DNA of 51,104 nucleotides from a virus, in IMG/VR virus record IMGVR_UViG_3300025132_000055, positions 1 to 51,104 of that record; one strand, given 5' to 3'. Each line of letters opens with the position of its first letter. Position 1 is the first letter of the stretch. Positions 5,742 to 12,555 of the stretch are shown one piece after another. The position numbers were made by a program, and so were the translations under genes. The notes beneath the pieces are model-generated. The model made no database searches. It was not told the origin of the DNA and saw only the letters and a list, made by a program, of their open reading frames with translations.

Positions 5742-6524
5742 TCATCTAAGCCACCTTCTTACAAGTTTATCAATATGGAACCAGATTTTTTGCTTCATTG
5801 AGATCTTGCTAAAGAACCATTCCAAAGCCTCATCGCCCTCTATGGTATAAAATTCCTCTGGTAGGTCTGTCGTGGAGGCAGCAATGCTTTTAACGGTGTA
5901 GTGATTCCATGAATACCTTGTACCTACAATGCCCTCATTGAGATCGCCAAATAAGCGATTGATCTGGCAATTTATAACTTTACCATCACATAACATCTCG
6001 ATGCTTGGCTCTGAGTAGTACTCGCCACCATTCCCCATCAATAGGCAAAACATATTTAACTTTGCGCTGTTGTATCCAACAACAATAGCGGTGGTATCCC
6101 CCTGCCCAGCCCAGTAGTCTATCATGGCAATCGGTAATGACACTAAAGAGCCTATACCATAGCCACTATCACCCATATGCTTAACAAAAGAAGTACGCCA
6201 ATTCTTATTTGCTATCGACACTCTCTTCTTAAACTTTTTTAGTTCATCACACTTATTCCGCTTGTGATGCCTACTGCCGCAAAAAGAACAGGTTGGCTTT
6301 TTCCTTACTGTGGTTCTTTGTTTCGCTCTGCGCTCTTCTCTTTTTTTTAGTTCTCTCAACGACTTGCCCTCCTTCCAATCGGGCGTGTACTCAGGGTTGG
6401 TTTCTATCTTTTTCAGAGTATTTTTAGCCACTCTATCAACTTCCGTGCAGCTTGTTATATTGTGGCCATGATTGCCACAAAACCCACATCTAACCGTACC
6501 ATTGCCCCAATTATAGCCTCTCAT
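5742..6524 (-). CDS. CCHC zinc-knuckle protein, paralog of 346..1200
   Basis: 260 aa with two CX2CX4HX4C knuckles: CGFCGNHGHNITSC near residue 13 and CSFCGSRHHKRNKC near residue 79, separated by a very basic segment (ELKKREERRAKQRT). Then GYGIGSLVSL ... AIVVGYNSAKLNMF matches the GDLV-like domain of the paralog at 346..1200. The layout and spacing of both proteins agree, so they are duplicates. Single-stranded nucleic-acid binding is inferred from the knuckles. The start overlaps the upstream stop (ATGA). Confidence 0.8.
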   Translation of the reverse strand: MRGYNWGNGTVRCGFCGNHGHNITSCTEVDRVAKNTLKKIETNPEYTPDWKEGKSLRELKKREERRAKQRTTVRKKPTCSFCGSRHHKRNKCDELKKFKKRVSIANKNWRTSFVKHMGDSGYGIGSLVSLPIAMIDYWAGQGDTTAIVVGYNSAKLNMFCLLMGNGGEYYSEPSIEMLCDGKVINCQINRLFGDLNEGIVGTRYSWNHYTVKSIAASTTDLPEEFYTIEGDEALEWFFSKISMKQKIWFHIDKLVRRWLR

Positions 6525-6769
6525 TTCATCACCCGAACCTTAACGAGGCGATTCTTAGCTATCTCACCGGAAAGACTATCGACTTCAATAGGCTCACCAG
6601 AGTTTATCGCTTTTATTATTTGCTTAATATCTGTTTTTGTTACACCGCCAAATAATGTTGCGCCAACAAATTCATGGGGCGCACCCTCCCAGTAGGAGTC
6701 ACTTTTGTCAATCCAATTGTTTTTGATGAATGTGATTGCTTCTCTTATTGCTTCAAACTTTTGTTTCAT
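6521..6769 (-). CDS. Small protein of unknown function
   Basis: 82 aa: a helical N-terminus (MKQKFEAIREAITFIKNNW), then GGVTKTDIKQIIKAINSGEPIEVDSLSGEIAKNRLVKVRV. The middle could be a short helix-turn-helix-like segment, but I cannot assign a family. Good ribosome-binding site (GGAGGTAAA). Coupled to the downstream zinc-knuckle gene by an ATGA overlap. Confidence 0.75.
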   Translation of the reverse strand: MKQKFEAIREAITFIKNNWIDKSDSYWEGAPHEFVGATLFGGVTKTDIKQIIKAINSGEPIEVDSLSGEIAKNRLVKVRVMK

Positions 6770-6788
6770 TTTACCTCCGAAAATAATA

Positions 6789-6959
6789 TTACTTAAAGTT
6801 ACTGAAATATTGAAATGCCTTGTCTGCGATTGATTTGTTTTCGTATACCATTAAGTCTTGGTCTTCCTTGACTCTCAAAGCATACAATCCAACATCATCG
6901 CTACCCAACTCTGGGTATTCTTGTAGGTGTTTCTTCTTAATCTTGAACGGCTTAATCAT
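6789..6959 (-). CDS. Small protein of unknown function
   Basis: 56 aa: MIKPFKIKKKHLQEYPELGSDDVGLYALRVKEDQDLMVYENKS and onward. Basic N-terminus, no recognised family. The start has GGAGAAAGAC upstream and overlaps the stop of 6952..7245 by 8 bases. Called on context (tight spacing, site, no competing frame) rather than homology. Confidence 0.65.
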   Translation of the reverse strand: MIKPFKIKKKHLQEYPELGSDDVGLYALRVKEDQDLMVYENKSIADKAFQYFSNFK

Positions 6960-7245
6960 TGTCTTTCTCCTTAGCTAATAAAATCCCATCAATATAACCA
7001 ATGGGAACAAAGATCCTAATTACTCTCCAGCCCTTAAATTTATAAGGTGGCTCCTTTTTCCATACAAATTTAGTTGTATCTTTAGTGTGCACAGTTTCGA
7101 CATAGATGCAAAGATGAGATCCAGTGCCATCGCTTGCATGTCTGACATAGTAGCGGTTGTCTGTGCAATCCGCTGTGTCTGCCATTAGCAATTCAATTGC
7201 TTGTTCTTTTGGGAGCTTGTCGCCCCGCCAAAATAAATTCGCCAT
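6952..7245 (-). CDS. Protein of unknown function
   Basis: 97 aa: MANLFWRGDKLPKEQAIELLM ... RHASDGTGSHLCIYVET ... GWRVIRIFVPIGYIDGILLAKEKDND. The frame is open for another 40 codons upstream, but the internal ATG has AAGGA 8 bases before it, and the longer form would lie across most of the GDLV gene at 7193..7438. Even so the two overlap by 53 bases. No family recognised. Confidence 0.65.
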   Translation of the reverse strand: MANLFWRGDKLPKEQAIELLMADTADCTDNRYYVRHASDGTGSHLCIYVETVHTKDTTKFVWKKEPPYKFKGWRVIRIFVPIGYIDGILLAKEKDND

Positions 7246-7438
7246 ATTCAATTCCTTCGTTAGTAACAATTTTGAGTTCGTGTTTATAATGAATAGATAG
7301 TAGGCTACGTCCAGCCCATAATACTGAACAGACCCTCCAATCGTCTTTCCAACTATTATCGACAACTATTCCAAATAAGTTATCATAGTCAGGGAAAGTT
7401 TCTGTATCTGAGTGGATTACCAAATCTCCTTTCTTCAT
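7193..7438 (-). CDS. GDLV-family small SH3-like protein, longer C-terminus
   Basis: 81 aa: MKKGDLVIHSDTETFPDYDNLFGIVVDN ... WRVCSVLWAGRSLLS, plus a 30-residue tail not seen in other copies. The -10 box of promoter cassette 8 ends only about 11 bases before the ATG, so the mRNA would be nearly leaderless; only a GGAA is visible as a ribosome-binding site. Confidence 0.75.
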   Translation of the reverse strand: MKKGDLVIHSDTETFPDYDNLFGIVVDNSWKDDWRVCSVLWAGRSLLSIHYKHELKIVTNEGIEYGEFILAGRQAPKRTSN

Positions 7439-7449
7439 GTTGTATTCCT

Positions 7450-7492
7450 AATCTAACCCGTTGAGAAAATTTGTAAAGGACATTTTTTGACC
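7450..7492 (-). promoter_or_regulatory. sigma70-type promoter with abutting palindrome (cassette 8)
   Basis: Minus strand: GGTCAAAAAATGTCC (7478..7492), -35 TTTACA (7472..7477), 16-base spacer, -10 TAGATT (7450..7455). The mismatch of the palindrome is on the opposite arm from cassettes 4, 6 and 7, as expected if a symmetric dimer site is what is conserved. Confidence 0.72.
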
Positions 7493-7665
7493 TAATTTAT
7501 CTTTCTCAAAAAAGTTGTGTCAATTGTGTGCACGTATCCAGTGGTAATCCACTGGACAGAACAAACCAGAGTGCCATAGCCCATTACCGTTCTGGATAAA
7601 ACTATGCCATACCCAATCTTATCATTAAGGCGGTGTGAAACCAAATCACCCTTACTCAGTTCCAT
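7492..7665 (-). CDS. GDLV-family small SH3-like protein
   Basis: 57 aa: MELSKGDLVSHRLNDKIGYGIVLSRTVMG ... CSVQWITTGYVHTIDTTFLRKIN. The signature is KGDLV after three extra residues. GGCGGGAG lies just before the ATG, within the end of the upstream gene, which it overlaps by 10 bases. Its stop lies next to the cassette 8 palindrome. Confidence 0.8.
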   Translation of the reverse strand: MELSKGDLVSHRLNDKIGYGIVLSRTVMGYGTLVCSVQWITTGYVHTIDTTFLRKIN

Positions 7666-7874
7666 CTCCCGCCCTTCTTAATAAGGTACTCTGATAGGTT
7701 CTTTACTGCCATATTAATGATTGAGTGTACTCCTTCCTGCTCTTCCTCGCTCAGGTGTTTTGTTTCTTCAAGTAACTTTGTTAAATCTGACAGGTTCAGT
7801 AGAAGCTCTGCGTTCTCTGTGAATTTTCTAATATTGTCTTCTGCTATTTCAAAAGGTGTTTTTTCGATACTCAT
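7656..7874 (-). CDS. Small acidic helical protein
   Basis: 72 aa: MSIEKTPFEIAEDNIRKFTENAELLLNLSDLTKLLEETKHLSEEEQEG and onward. Strongly helical, Leu/Glu-rich, ending KKGGRWN. A coiled-coil or protein-binding role is plausible; no family recognised. GGAGATCCT upstream of the ATG supports the start. Confidence 0.75.
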   Translation of the reverse strand: MSIEKTPFEIAEDNIRKFTENAELLLNLSDLTKLLEETKHLSEEEQEGVHSIINMAVKNLSEYLIKKGGRWN

Positions 7875-7885
7875 AGGATCTCCAT

Positions 7886-8122
7886 CTAATTTGCTTTAAT
7901 GATTATAATATCGCCTCTTAATACTAATTTGGCGAAAGTTGTTTCCGCTATTATTTGTATATCACCATCGACATACGTTATCTCGTAATTTTTTCTCCAC
8001 TTTATTGCACCGACATCGGTATTCATTGCACCGTATGGTAAAACTTTTGATATAATTCCAACCTTACCCATGTCCTCTACCAGAGTACCAGCAGGCCATT
8101 TTGTAAAACCGCTATTCTCCAC
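7886..8122 (-). CDS. Diverged GDLV-like protein (GTG start)
   Basis: 78 aa from GTG with GGAGG 9 bases upstream: MENSGFTKWPAGTLVEDMGKVGIISKVLP, then YEITYVDGDIQIIAETTFAKLV. GTLV and KVGIISKV and the YVDG strand match the GDLV family in order and spacing, so it is probably a distant member. Overlaps the end of the protease gene by 11 bases. Confidence 0.72.
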   Translation of the reverse strand: MENSGFTKWPAGTLVEDMGKVGIISKVLPYGAMNTDVGAIKWRKNYEITYVDGDIQIIAETTFAKLVLRGDIIIIKAN

Positions 8123-8795
8123 ATTTAAGCACCTCCATTATCTTTTTTGTATTCAAGTGTTGAACACTCGATATAAATACTACATCTTCTTGAATACTTG
8201 GATAAGGGGAGAATTGACTCATATGCAGACCTACAGCAGATAGCACCCCAATCACCCTACCATGTTTATCAAAAACAACGGATCCGGACGAGCCGGGTAG
8301 TGCGAAAGATTGAAGTATGATACCGTCGCCATTGTCGGCTGATACCATGCCTTTGATTAAGAGTTTGCCATAATGAGAAGGAAAGCCGGAGTGATAAACC
8401 TTGTTACCAGATAAATCTTTGGATTTATTCAGGACCCAGTGCATCGGAACTATAGTCTCCAATGGTTCCTCTGGTACTATGATCGCAATATCGTTGATAA
8501 AATCAATATAAATTACCCTCATATCTACCAGCTTTTTGCCATCGGTCAGTTTCATGGTCACTTTGCTGTTGACAACATGTGCTGCTGTTAAGATAAAGTC
8601 CCTACCAGCGTGTGCAAAATAGTTACCAGAGCCATGCCCAATCTCTTTCCCATTGCTAAACATAGCAATTTTAACAGATGAATCAATAATCTTTGATGGT
8701 GGCTTCTTGAAACCAACCTCCACCCACTCGGCTGAATATGTGCTTGGCACTTCCGGTTCCCCAGACAAAAGACAGCTAAATAAAAATAATAACAT
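8112..8795 (-). CDS. Exported trypsin-like serine protease, possible lipoprotein
   Basis: 227 aa. A hydrophobic N-terminus (MLLFLFSCLLSG) ends in a lipobox-like LFSC, so it should be exported and perhaps lipidated. The trypsin/DegP-type catalytic triad is visible: His in LTAAHVV (about residue 73), Asp in FINDIAII (about 102) and Ser in LPGSSGSVV (about 170). No PDZ domain follows, unlike DegP. The ATG with GGGGGG 7 bases upstream was chosen over one 5 codons earlier that overlaps the G-run. An exported protease is rare in phages; it could attack host envelope proteins or modify incoming proteins. Substrate unknown. Confidence 0.8.
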   Translation of the reverse strand: MLLFLFSCLLSGEPEVPSTYSAEWVEVGFKKPPSKIIDSSVKIAMFSNGKEIGHGSGNYFAHAGRDFILTAAHVVNSKVTMKLTDGKKLVDMRVIYIDFINDIAIIVPEEPLETIVPMHWVLNKSKDLSGNKVYHSGFPSHYGKLLIKGMVSADNGDGIILQSFALPGSSGSVVFDKHGRVIGVLSAVGLHMSQFSPYPSIQEDVVFISSVQHLNTKKIMEVLKCGE

Positions 8796-8832
8796 AAACA
8801 TTCCCCCCATAAGTAACTATGGGAGAAACACA

Positions 8833-9444
8833 CTAATATCTTTTCGGAACGTAATAAATATTTTTGTTACCCACCCTCGTAATCAATTCCAGATCCACAC
8901 GCTTTGATTTGGTAATGATTAATCCTTCATTCCACTCAAAGTCCTTATCAATAGAAACAACGAAATTGGACTTGTCGTCATTACTCATTGTGATTTCATT
9001 ATCTTTAATGTAAAATGAATCAATGTTGTCTATGTTATTCTTTAGGACAGACACTCTTTCCTTACTATACATAGAGAACGTCCCATCGTTACACTCCGAC
9101 AAATTGTGCAAACAAAATAAAATAAACGAAGTGACAATCGGATTGGTTTCAGTAACGGCTCTTTCTTCAAAGTGCTCAATTAGGTCCCAGTGGAAGCCCT
9201 TTAACAATTCTTTGAAGACCATTTTGGTCATGTAAACGTCGTCTTGCAGCAGTATAAAAAGGTTATAGTGCTTTGGATCATCGAGCCACAATGTAACCTT
9301 ATGCGATCTCAGGGGGGAGAAGTAGTATCCAATATTATCATTGTAAATTACGAACTTCTTGTCTGTCTGTTGTATAAGATTGGACAAGACATTATGGATT
9401 TCGTTTGTCTCGTACGATTTAATAGGGTTGAAAGATTTGAGCAT
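8833..9444 (-). CDS. Protein of unknown function
   Basis: 203 aa: MLKSFNPIKSYETNEIHNVLSNLIQQTDKKFVIYNDNIGYYF, then mixed alpha/beta with several acidic loops (DNIDSFYIKDNEITMSNDDKS). No signal peptide, membrane segment or motif recognised. Good ribosome-binding site (GGAGAATGAT). It lies between glutaredoxin and the exported protease with small gaps, so it is probably co-transcribed with them. Confidence 0.75.
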   Translation of the reverse strand: MLKSFNPIKSYETNEIHNVLSNLIQQTDKKFVIYNDNIGYYFSPLRSHKVTLWLDDPKHYNLFILLQDDVYMTKMVFKELLKGFHWDLIEHFEERAVTETNPIVTSFILFCLHNLSECNDGTFSMYSKERVSVLKNNIDNIDSFYIKDNEITMSNDDKSNFVVSIDKDFEWNEGLIITKSKRVDLELITRVGNKNIYYVPKRY

Positions 9445-9453
9445 ATCATTCTC

Positions 9454-9723
9454 CTATGTGCTAAATAACTGTAGTAAGTCTGAATATCCACCGATAAACT
9501 CTTCTTCCCATTGATAGTCCCCAGCAACAGGTGATGTGTTCCATACTCTCACTATCAACGGTACAGTGTGCCATTGGTGTTTTTCTCTTATATAAGAATG
9601 AAGCTCTGTTGATTCGTCTATGCAACAAAACATAAACTGCTTATTGTTTTTTACAAGTAAGTCCTTAGCCTTGACGCAGAATGGACAGTCAGACCATGCA
9701 ATTATTTTATAATATTCATTCAT
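9454..9723 (-). CDS. Glutaredoxin
   Basis: 89 aa. Active-site motif CPFC at residues 13-16 after the first strand (YYKIIAWSD), the cis-proline loop TVPLIV and the glutathione-binding GG of EEFIGGYSDL: the complete small-glutaredoxin layout at normal length. Glutaredoxins reduce disulfides with glutathione and serve as electron donors to ribonucleotide reductases, so it may support the phage RNR at 31794..33650. A loop insertion after TVPLIV (RVWNTSPVAGDYQW) is longer than usual. Confidence 0.88.
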   Translation of the reverse strand: MNEYYKIIAWSDCPFCVKAKDLLVKNNKQFMFCCIDESTELHSYIREKHQWHTVPLIVRVWNTSPVAGDYQWEEEFIGGYSDLLQLFST

Positions 9724-9724
9724 A

Positions 9725-10003
9725 TCAGTCTCTCAGTAATGTTTTTGTCGATTTGCCGATTTTTGACTCGATGAGTCCCATATCCCCTACCACCGTTATG
9801 GTGTCACTTATCCCATTCTTATTAATAACAATATCTGTAAATACGGCATTGTTATCCAGACCTATGTCTATGCGCCCCTCCAGTAGAGCAGTGCGATAAT
9901 TTCTATTTTCCATCAAGTATGTTACGTGTGATACATTGACGACAATCTCAGATAAATAGTATTTCCCATGATGGTAATTTATTCTATGAAGCTTTATAAA
10001 CAC
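9725..10003 (-). CDS. Small protein of unknown function (GTG start)
   Basis: 92 aa from GTG, with GGAGGAACCA directly before it. MFIKLHRINYHHGKYYLSEIVVNVSHVTYLMEN is all-beta in pattern and loosely recalls the small FlbD-like beta proteins (MIKL-R-L-NG); this resemblance is weak. It ends GKSTKTLLRD. One base separates it from the glutaredoxin gene. Confidence 0.7.
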   Translation of the reverse strand: MFIKLHRINYHHGKYYLSEIVVNVSHVTYLMENRNYRTALLEGRIDIGLDNNAVFTDIVINKNGISDTITVVGDMGLIESKIGKSTKTLLRD

Positions 10004-10205
10004 TGGTTCCTCCGTGCAACTGTAAGTCTTTTGACCTTATCTCCCACTGTGCGTTATCGAACAGCACAGTACATTTACCTTCTCTAACCTCCAAAATAAT
10101 CCCATACTGCGGTTTGCGAGTAATGCGAAGCGCACAAGTATTACCGCCCAAATTCGTAGCATAGGTATTTTGTGGTATTCTAACTAAATCACCCTTTGTC
10201 AGCAT
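9984..10205 (-). CDS. GDLV-family small SH3-like protein
   Basis: 73 aa: MLTKGDLVRIPQNTYATNLGG, then KPQYGIILEVREGKCTVLFDNAQWEIRSKDLQLHGG. Clear family member about 1.9 kb away from the main array. The ATG overlaps the end of 10189..10647 by 17 bases; the ribosome-binding site is weak, so coupling is likely. Confidence 0.8.
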   Translation of the reverse strand: MLTKGDLVRIPQNTYATNLGGNTCALRITRKPQYGIILEVREGKCTVLFDNAQWEIRSKDLQLHGGTSVYKAS

Positions 10206-10647
10206 TGCTCATCTCTGCCAGCTTCTTCATAAAATCTCTTGAAACCGGGCTCTCATCTATAACATCGGGTCCTGCTAATTCGTCATCATCGCTTACTGGT
10301 ACTGGGGCAGATTGCTCTCGCTCCCTGTTGGCCATAGCTTGTTCAAGCATTTTCTCATGCTCACGCTTTTGTGCTTCTTTTACAACATAGTCTCGAAATG
10401 CTGTTATTGCACTCGCAACCTCGCTAAGATCTTTGTCAATTTCTGACAGCAGCAGCCTTGTATTGTTAATTGATTCCATAACGCAGTCAATATTAGCAGC
10501 GTTACTCATATCTAAATTCATCACATGTGTAGTAGTAGTGTTAGATGCACATGCTTTACTTATGGTTTCAGTCACTTCACGCAACTGTTTTTGAAGCTCT
10601 GCTGGGACCTCGTTGATGTCAACAGAACGAAACATTTTTGCTTTCAT
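10189..10647 (-). CDS. Helical protein of unknown function
   Basis: 152 aa. The N-terminal half has heptad-like helices (ELQKQLREVTETISKACAS ... LLLSEIDKDLSEVASAI), followed by a charged segment (KREHEKMLEQAMANREREQ) and an acidic, proline-containing tail (VPVSDDDELAGPDVIDE). Possible coiled-coil assembly factor or structural accessory. No family recognised. Good ribosome-binding site (GGAGGTATT). Confidence 0.72.
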   Translation of the reverse strand: MKAKMFRSVDINEVPAELQKQLREVTETISKACASNTTTTHVMNLDMSNAANIDCVMESINNTRLLLSEIDKDLSEVASAITAFRDYVVKEAQKREHEKMLEQAMANREREQSAPVPVSDDDELAGPDVIDESPVSRDFMKKLAEMSNADKG

Positions 10648-10658
10648 AATACCTCCAA

Positions 10659-10931
10659 TTAAGTTTCCATTATTAATTTATATAGTGTTGTGGTCACCAG
10701 ACCAACGACCGTCATTATAATTCCCCACTGGATTTTTGATTGAGCTTCTTTCCATTGTTCTAAGGCTCTAAGTCTCGCATAGAGGCCGGAATCAGGACTA
10801 TAGATAGCTTTCTTTACTTCCTTAACATCAAGTATCATTTCGTCTTGCTTCTCGGCAATCCTTTCAATATCATTCTTAATCTCTAAAATCGCAGTCGATA
10901 TATCTTGTAGATGGTTTCTCTCATTTGACAT
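10659..10931 (-). CDS. XhlA/holin-accessory-like membrane protein
   Basis: 90 aa. Residues 5-45 form a coiled coil (ISTAILEIKNDIERIAEKQDEM) and residues about 68-86 form one transmembrane helix (WGIIMTVVGLVTTTLYKLI). This layout, a coiled coil then a C-terminal anchor with a short tail, resembles XhlA-type hemolysin/lysis accessory proteins, but it also occurs in unrelated phage proteins. The endolysin is 3 kb upstream in the same transcription direction. Assignment tentative. Confidence 0.6.
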   Translation of the reverse strand: MSNERNHLQDISTAILEIKNDIERIAEKQDEMILDVKEVKKAIYSPDSGLYARLRALEQWKEAQSKIQWGIIMTVVGLVTTTLYKLIMET

Positions 10932-10961
10932 AATAATACCCTCCAGTGGTAATTAGTTATG

Positions 10962-12527
10962 TCATGAGACAATTGCATGACTGGTGGTTATCAGTGTGCT
11001 GGCTACTGATATTGCATTTTGCAAGGCACAACGAGTAACTTTAACGGGATCAATAATACCAGTCTCAAGCATATTTACAGGCTCGTCAGTAAGGAAATTA
11101 TAGCCCCAGTTGTTATCTTGGTGTCTTACCATATCTACAACGATATCAGGTGATTTTCCAGCGTTTTTGGCCATTTGTCGCAGTGGTTCTTCTACTGCTT
11201 CAAATATTATTTTTACTCCTATGGCTTGTTCTTGTGAATCTGTCGTTATGCTCAGACCCTGTGTAGCACGCAGGAGGGCAGTACCACCTCCAGCTACGAT
11301 TCCTTCTTCTTGAGCAGATCGCACAGCTTCCAGAGCATCGTCGATTCGATGTTTCTTTTCCAACATTTCCACTTCAGTTGCAGCACCCACACGTATAACA
11401 GCAACACCAGAAGCAAGACGAGTGATGCGTTCTTGTATGCGTTCACAAGCCTTGATGTCATCGGTTTGCTGGATTTCTGCTTTAAGTGCCTCAATCTTTG
11501 TCTCAATGTTCTCTTCACTACCTCTACCTCCGACAATCGTTGTCCAGCCCTTGTTCATTGAAATAGATTTGGAATGACCAAACATGGTCATGTTCATTGC
11601 TCTGAGGTTATGGCCCTTCTCCCGTGTGATAAACGTAGCACCAGTAGAGGAGCAGATATCTTTTAATATATTTCTTCTTTCCTCTCCATATCTCGGTGGC
11701 TTGACAGCAACAACCTTCATGGTTCCACGAACAGCATTGGCAATGACAGCGGCAAGGGCTTGACCTTCCATATCTGCCACGATAACCAAAGGAGAGTTGT
11801 CACGGGATGCCAGTTCGAGGGTGGGTAGTATCTGTTCAATGGTTTCGATCTTTTCATCTGTAACCATGATGAGAGGATTTTCATACTCAACCGTTCCATT
11901 ACGCTCGTTGTTAATAAAGGTGGAGGAAAGATAACCGGAATCAAATCGGAAGCCTTCGATAAGATCGAGGGATGTATTAATCGAGCGGGCTTCTTCTACA
12001 AGTACCGAGCCATCTTTACCGGCCTGATCGACTGCTGTTGAAATTAAAGTACCAATAGCTTTGTCGTTGTTGGCTGAGATTGTGGCTACGTGTCGGATGT
12101 CTTCTTCCGAACGTATGGGGGTCGCCATCTCTTTCAACCTTTCGACAATGGTTGTGGCTGCTTTATCCATGCCACGTTTAATTTCTATGGGGGATACACC
12201 AGCAGATAGATATTTTTGTGACTGTCTTAGGATTGCTCTGGTTAATACTGTGGCGGTGGTTGTTCCATCGCCTGCTTTTGATGCGGATTGTTCCGCTGCT
12301 TGTTTGACGATTTGCGCCCCGACATTCTCGAAGTGATCTTCAAACTCCACAAACTTAGCAACCGTTACACCATCTTTGGTAATAACGGGAACGCCTTGCT
12401 TACGGTGAAACAATATAACATTACGACCCTTTGGTCCAAGAGTCGTTGCTACATTGTCTGCGAGTTTGTTGATGCCATTGAGAATCTTTGCACTAAGTTC
12501 TTGATTATCAAGATAGTGTTTTGTCAT
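10962..12527 (-). CDS. groEL: Phage GroEL-type chaperonin
   Basis: 521 aa, close to bacterial GroEL (about 545). Conserved ATP-binding motifs: TLGPKGRNVI (29-38), KDGVTVAK (51-58), GDGTTTAT (86-93) and the C-terminal IDPVKVTRCALQNA. The C-terminal GGM-rich tail of bacterial GroEL is absent. It forms a folding chamber in the cytoplasm, in phages thought to fold virion proteins. Alone behind promoter 12560..12587 with GGAGGAAAG. No co-chaperonin is adjacent; a GroES-like gene lies at 31481..31780. Compared with bacterial GroEL the middle (apical) region is more divergent, consistent with long phage residence. Confidence 0.95.
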   Translation of the reverse strand: MTKHYLDNQELSAKILNGINKLADNVATTLGPKGRNVILFHRKQGVPVITKDGVTVAKFVEFEDHFENVGAQIVKQAAEQSASKAGDGTTTATVLTRAILRQSQKYLSAGVSPIEIKRGMDKAATTIVERLKEMATPIRSEEDIRHVATISANNDKAIGTLISTAVDQAGKDGSVLVEEARSINTSLDLIEGFRFDSGYLSSTFINNERNGTVEYENPLIMVTDEKIETIEQILPTLELASRDNSPLVIVADMEGQALAAVIANAVRGTMKVVAVKPPRYGEERRNILKDICSSTGATFITREKGHNLRAMNMTMFGHSKSISMNKGWTTIVGGRGSEENIETKIEALKAEIQQTDDIKACERIQERITRLASGVAVIRVGAATEVEMLEKKHRIDDALEAVRSAQEEGIVAGGGTALLRATQGLSITTDSQEQAIGVKIIFEAVEEPLRQMAKNAGKSPDIVVDMVRHQDNNWGYNFLTDEPVNMLETGIIDPVKVTRCALQNAISVASTLITTSHAIVS

Positions 12528-12555
12528 CTTTCCTCCAGAAAAGTATGTGTGTATA

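Noticed and set aside
6952-7365. Longer form of the gene at 6952 starting at 7365
   Set aside because: The extra 40 residues overlap the GDLV gene 7193..7438 almost entirely, whereas an internal ATG with AAGGA fits the local gene spacing.
1-10205. CRISPR array or direct DNA repeats explaining the repetitive left end
   Set aside because: The repetition is at the protein and promoter level; copies have diverged in DNA and differ in length, and no regular repeat-spacer pattern occurs.
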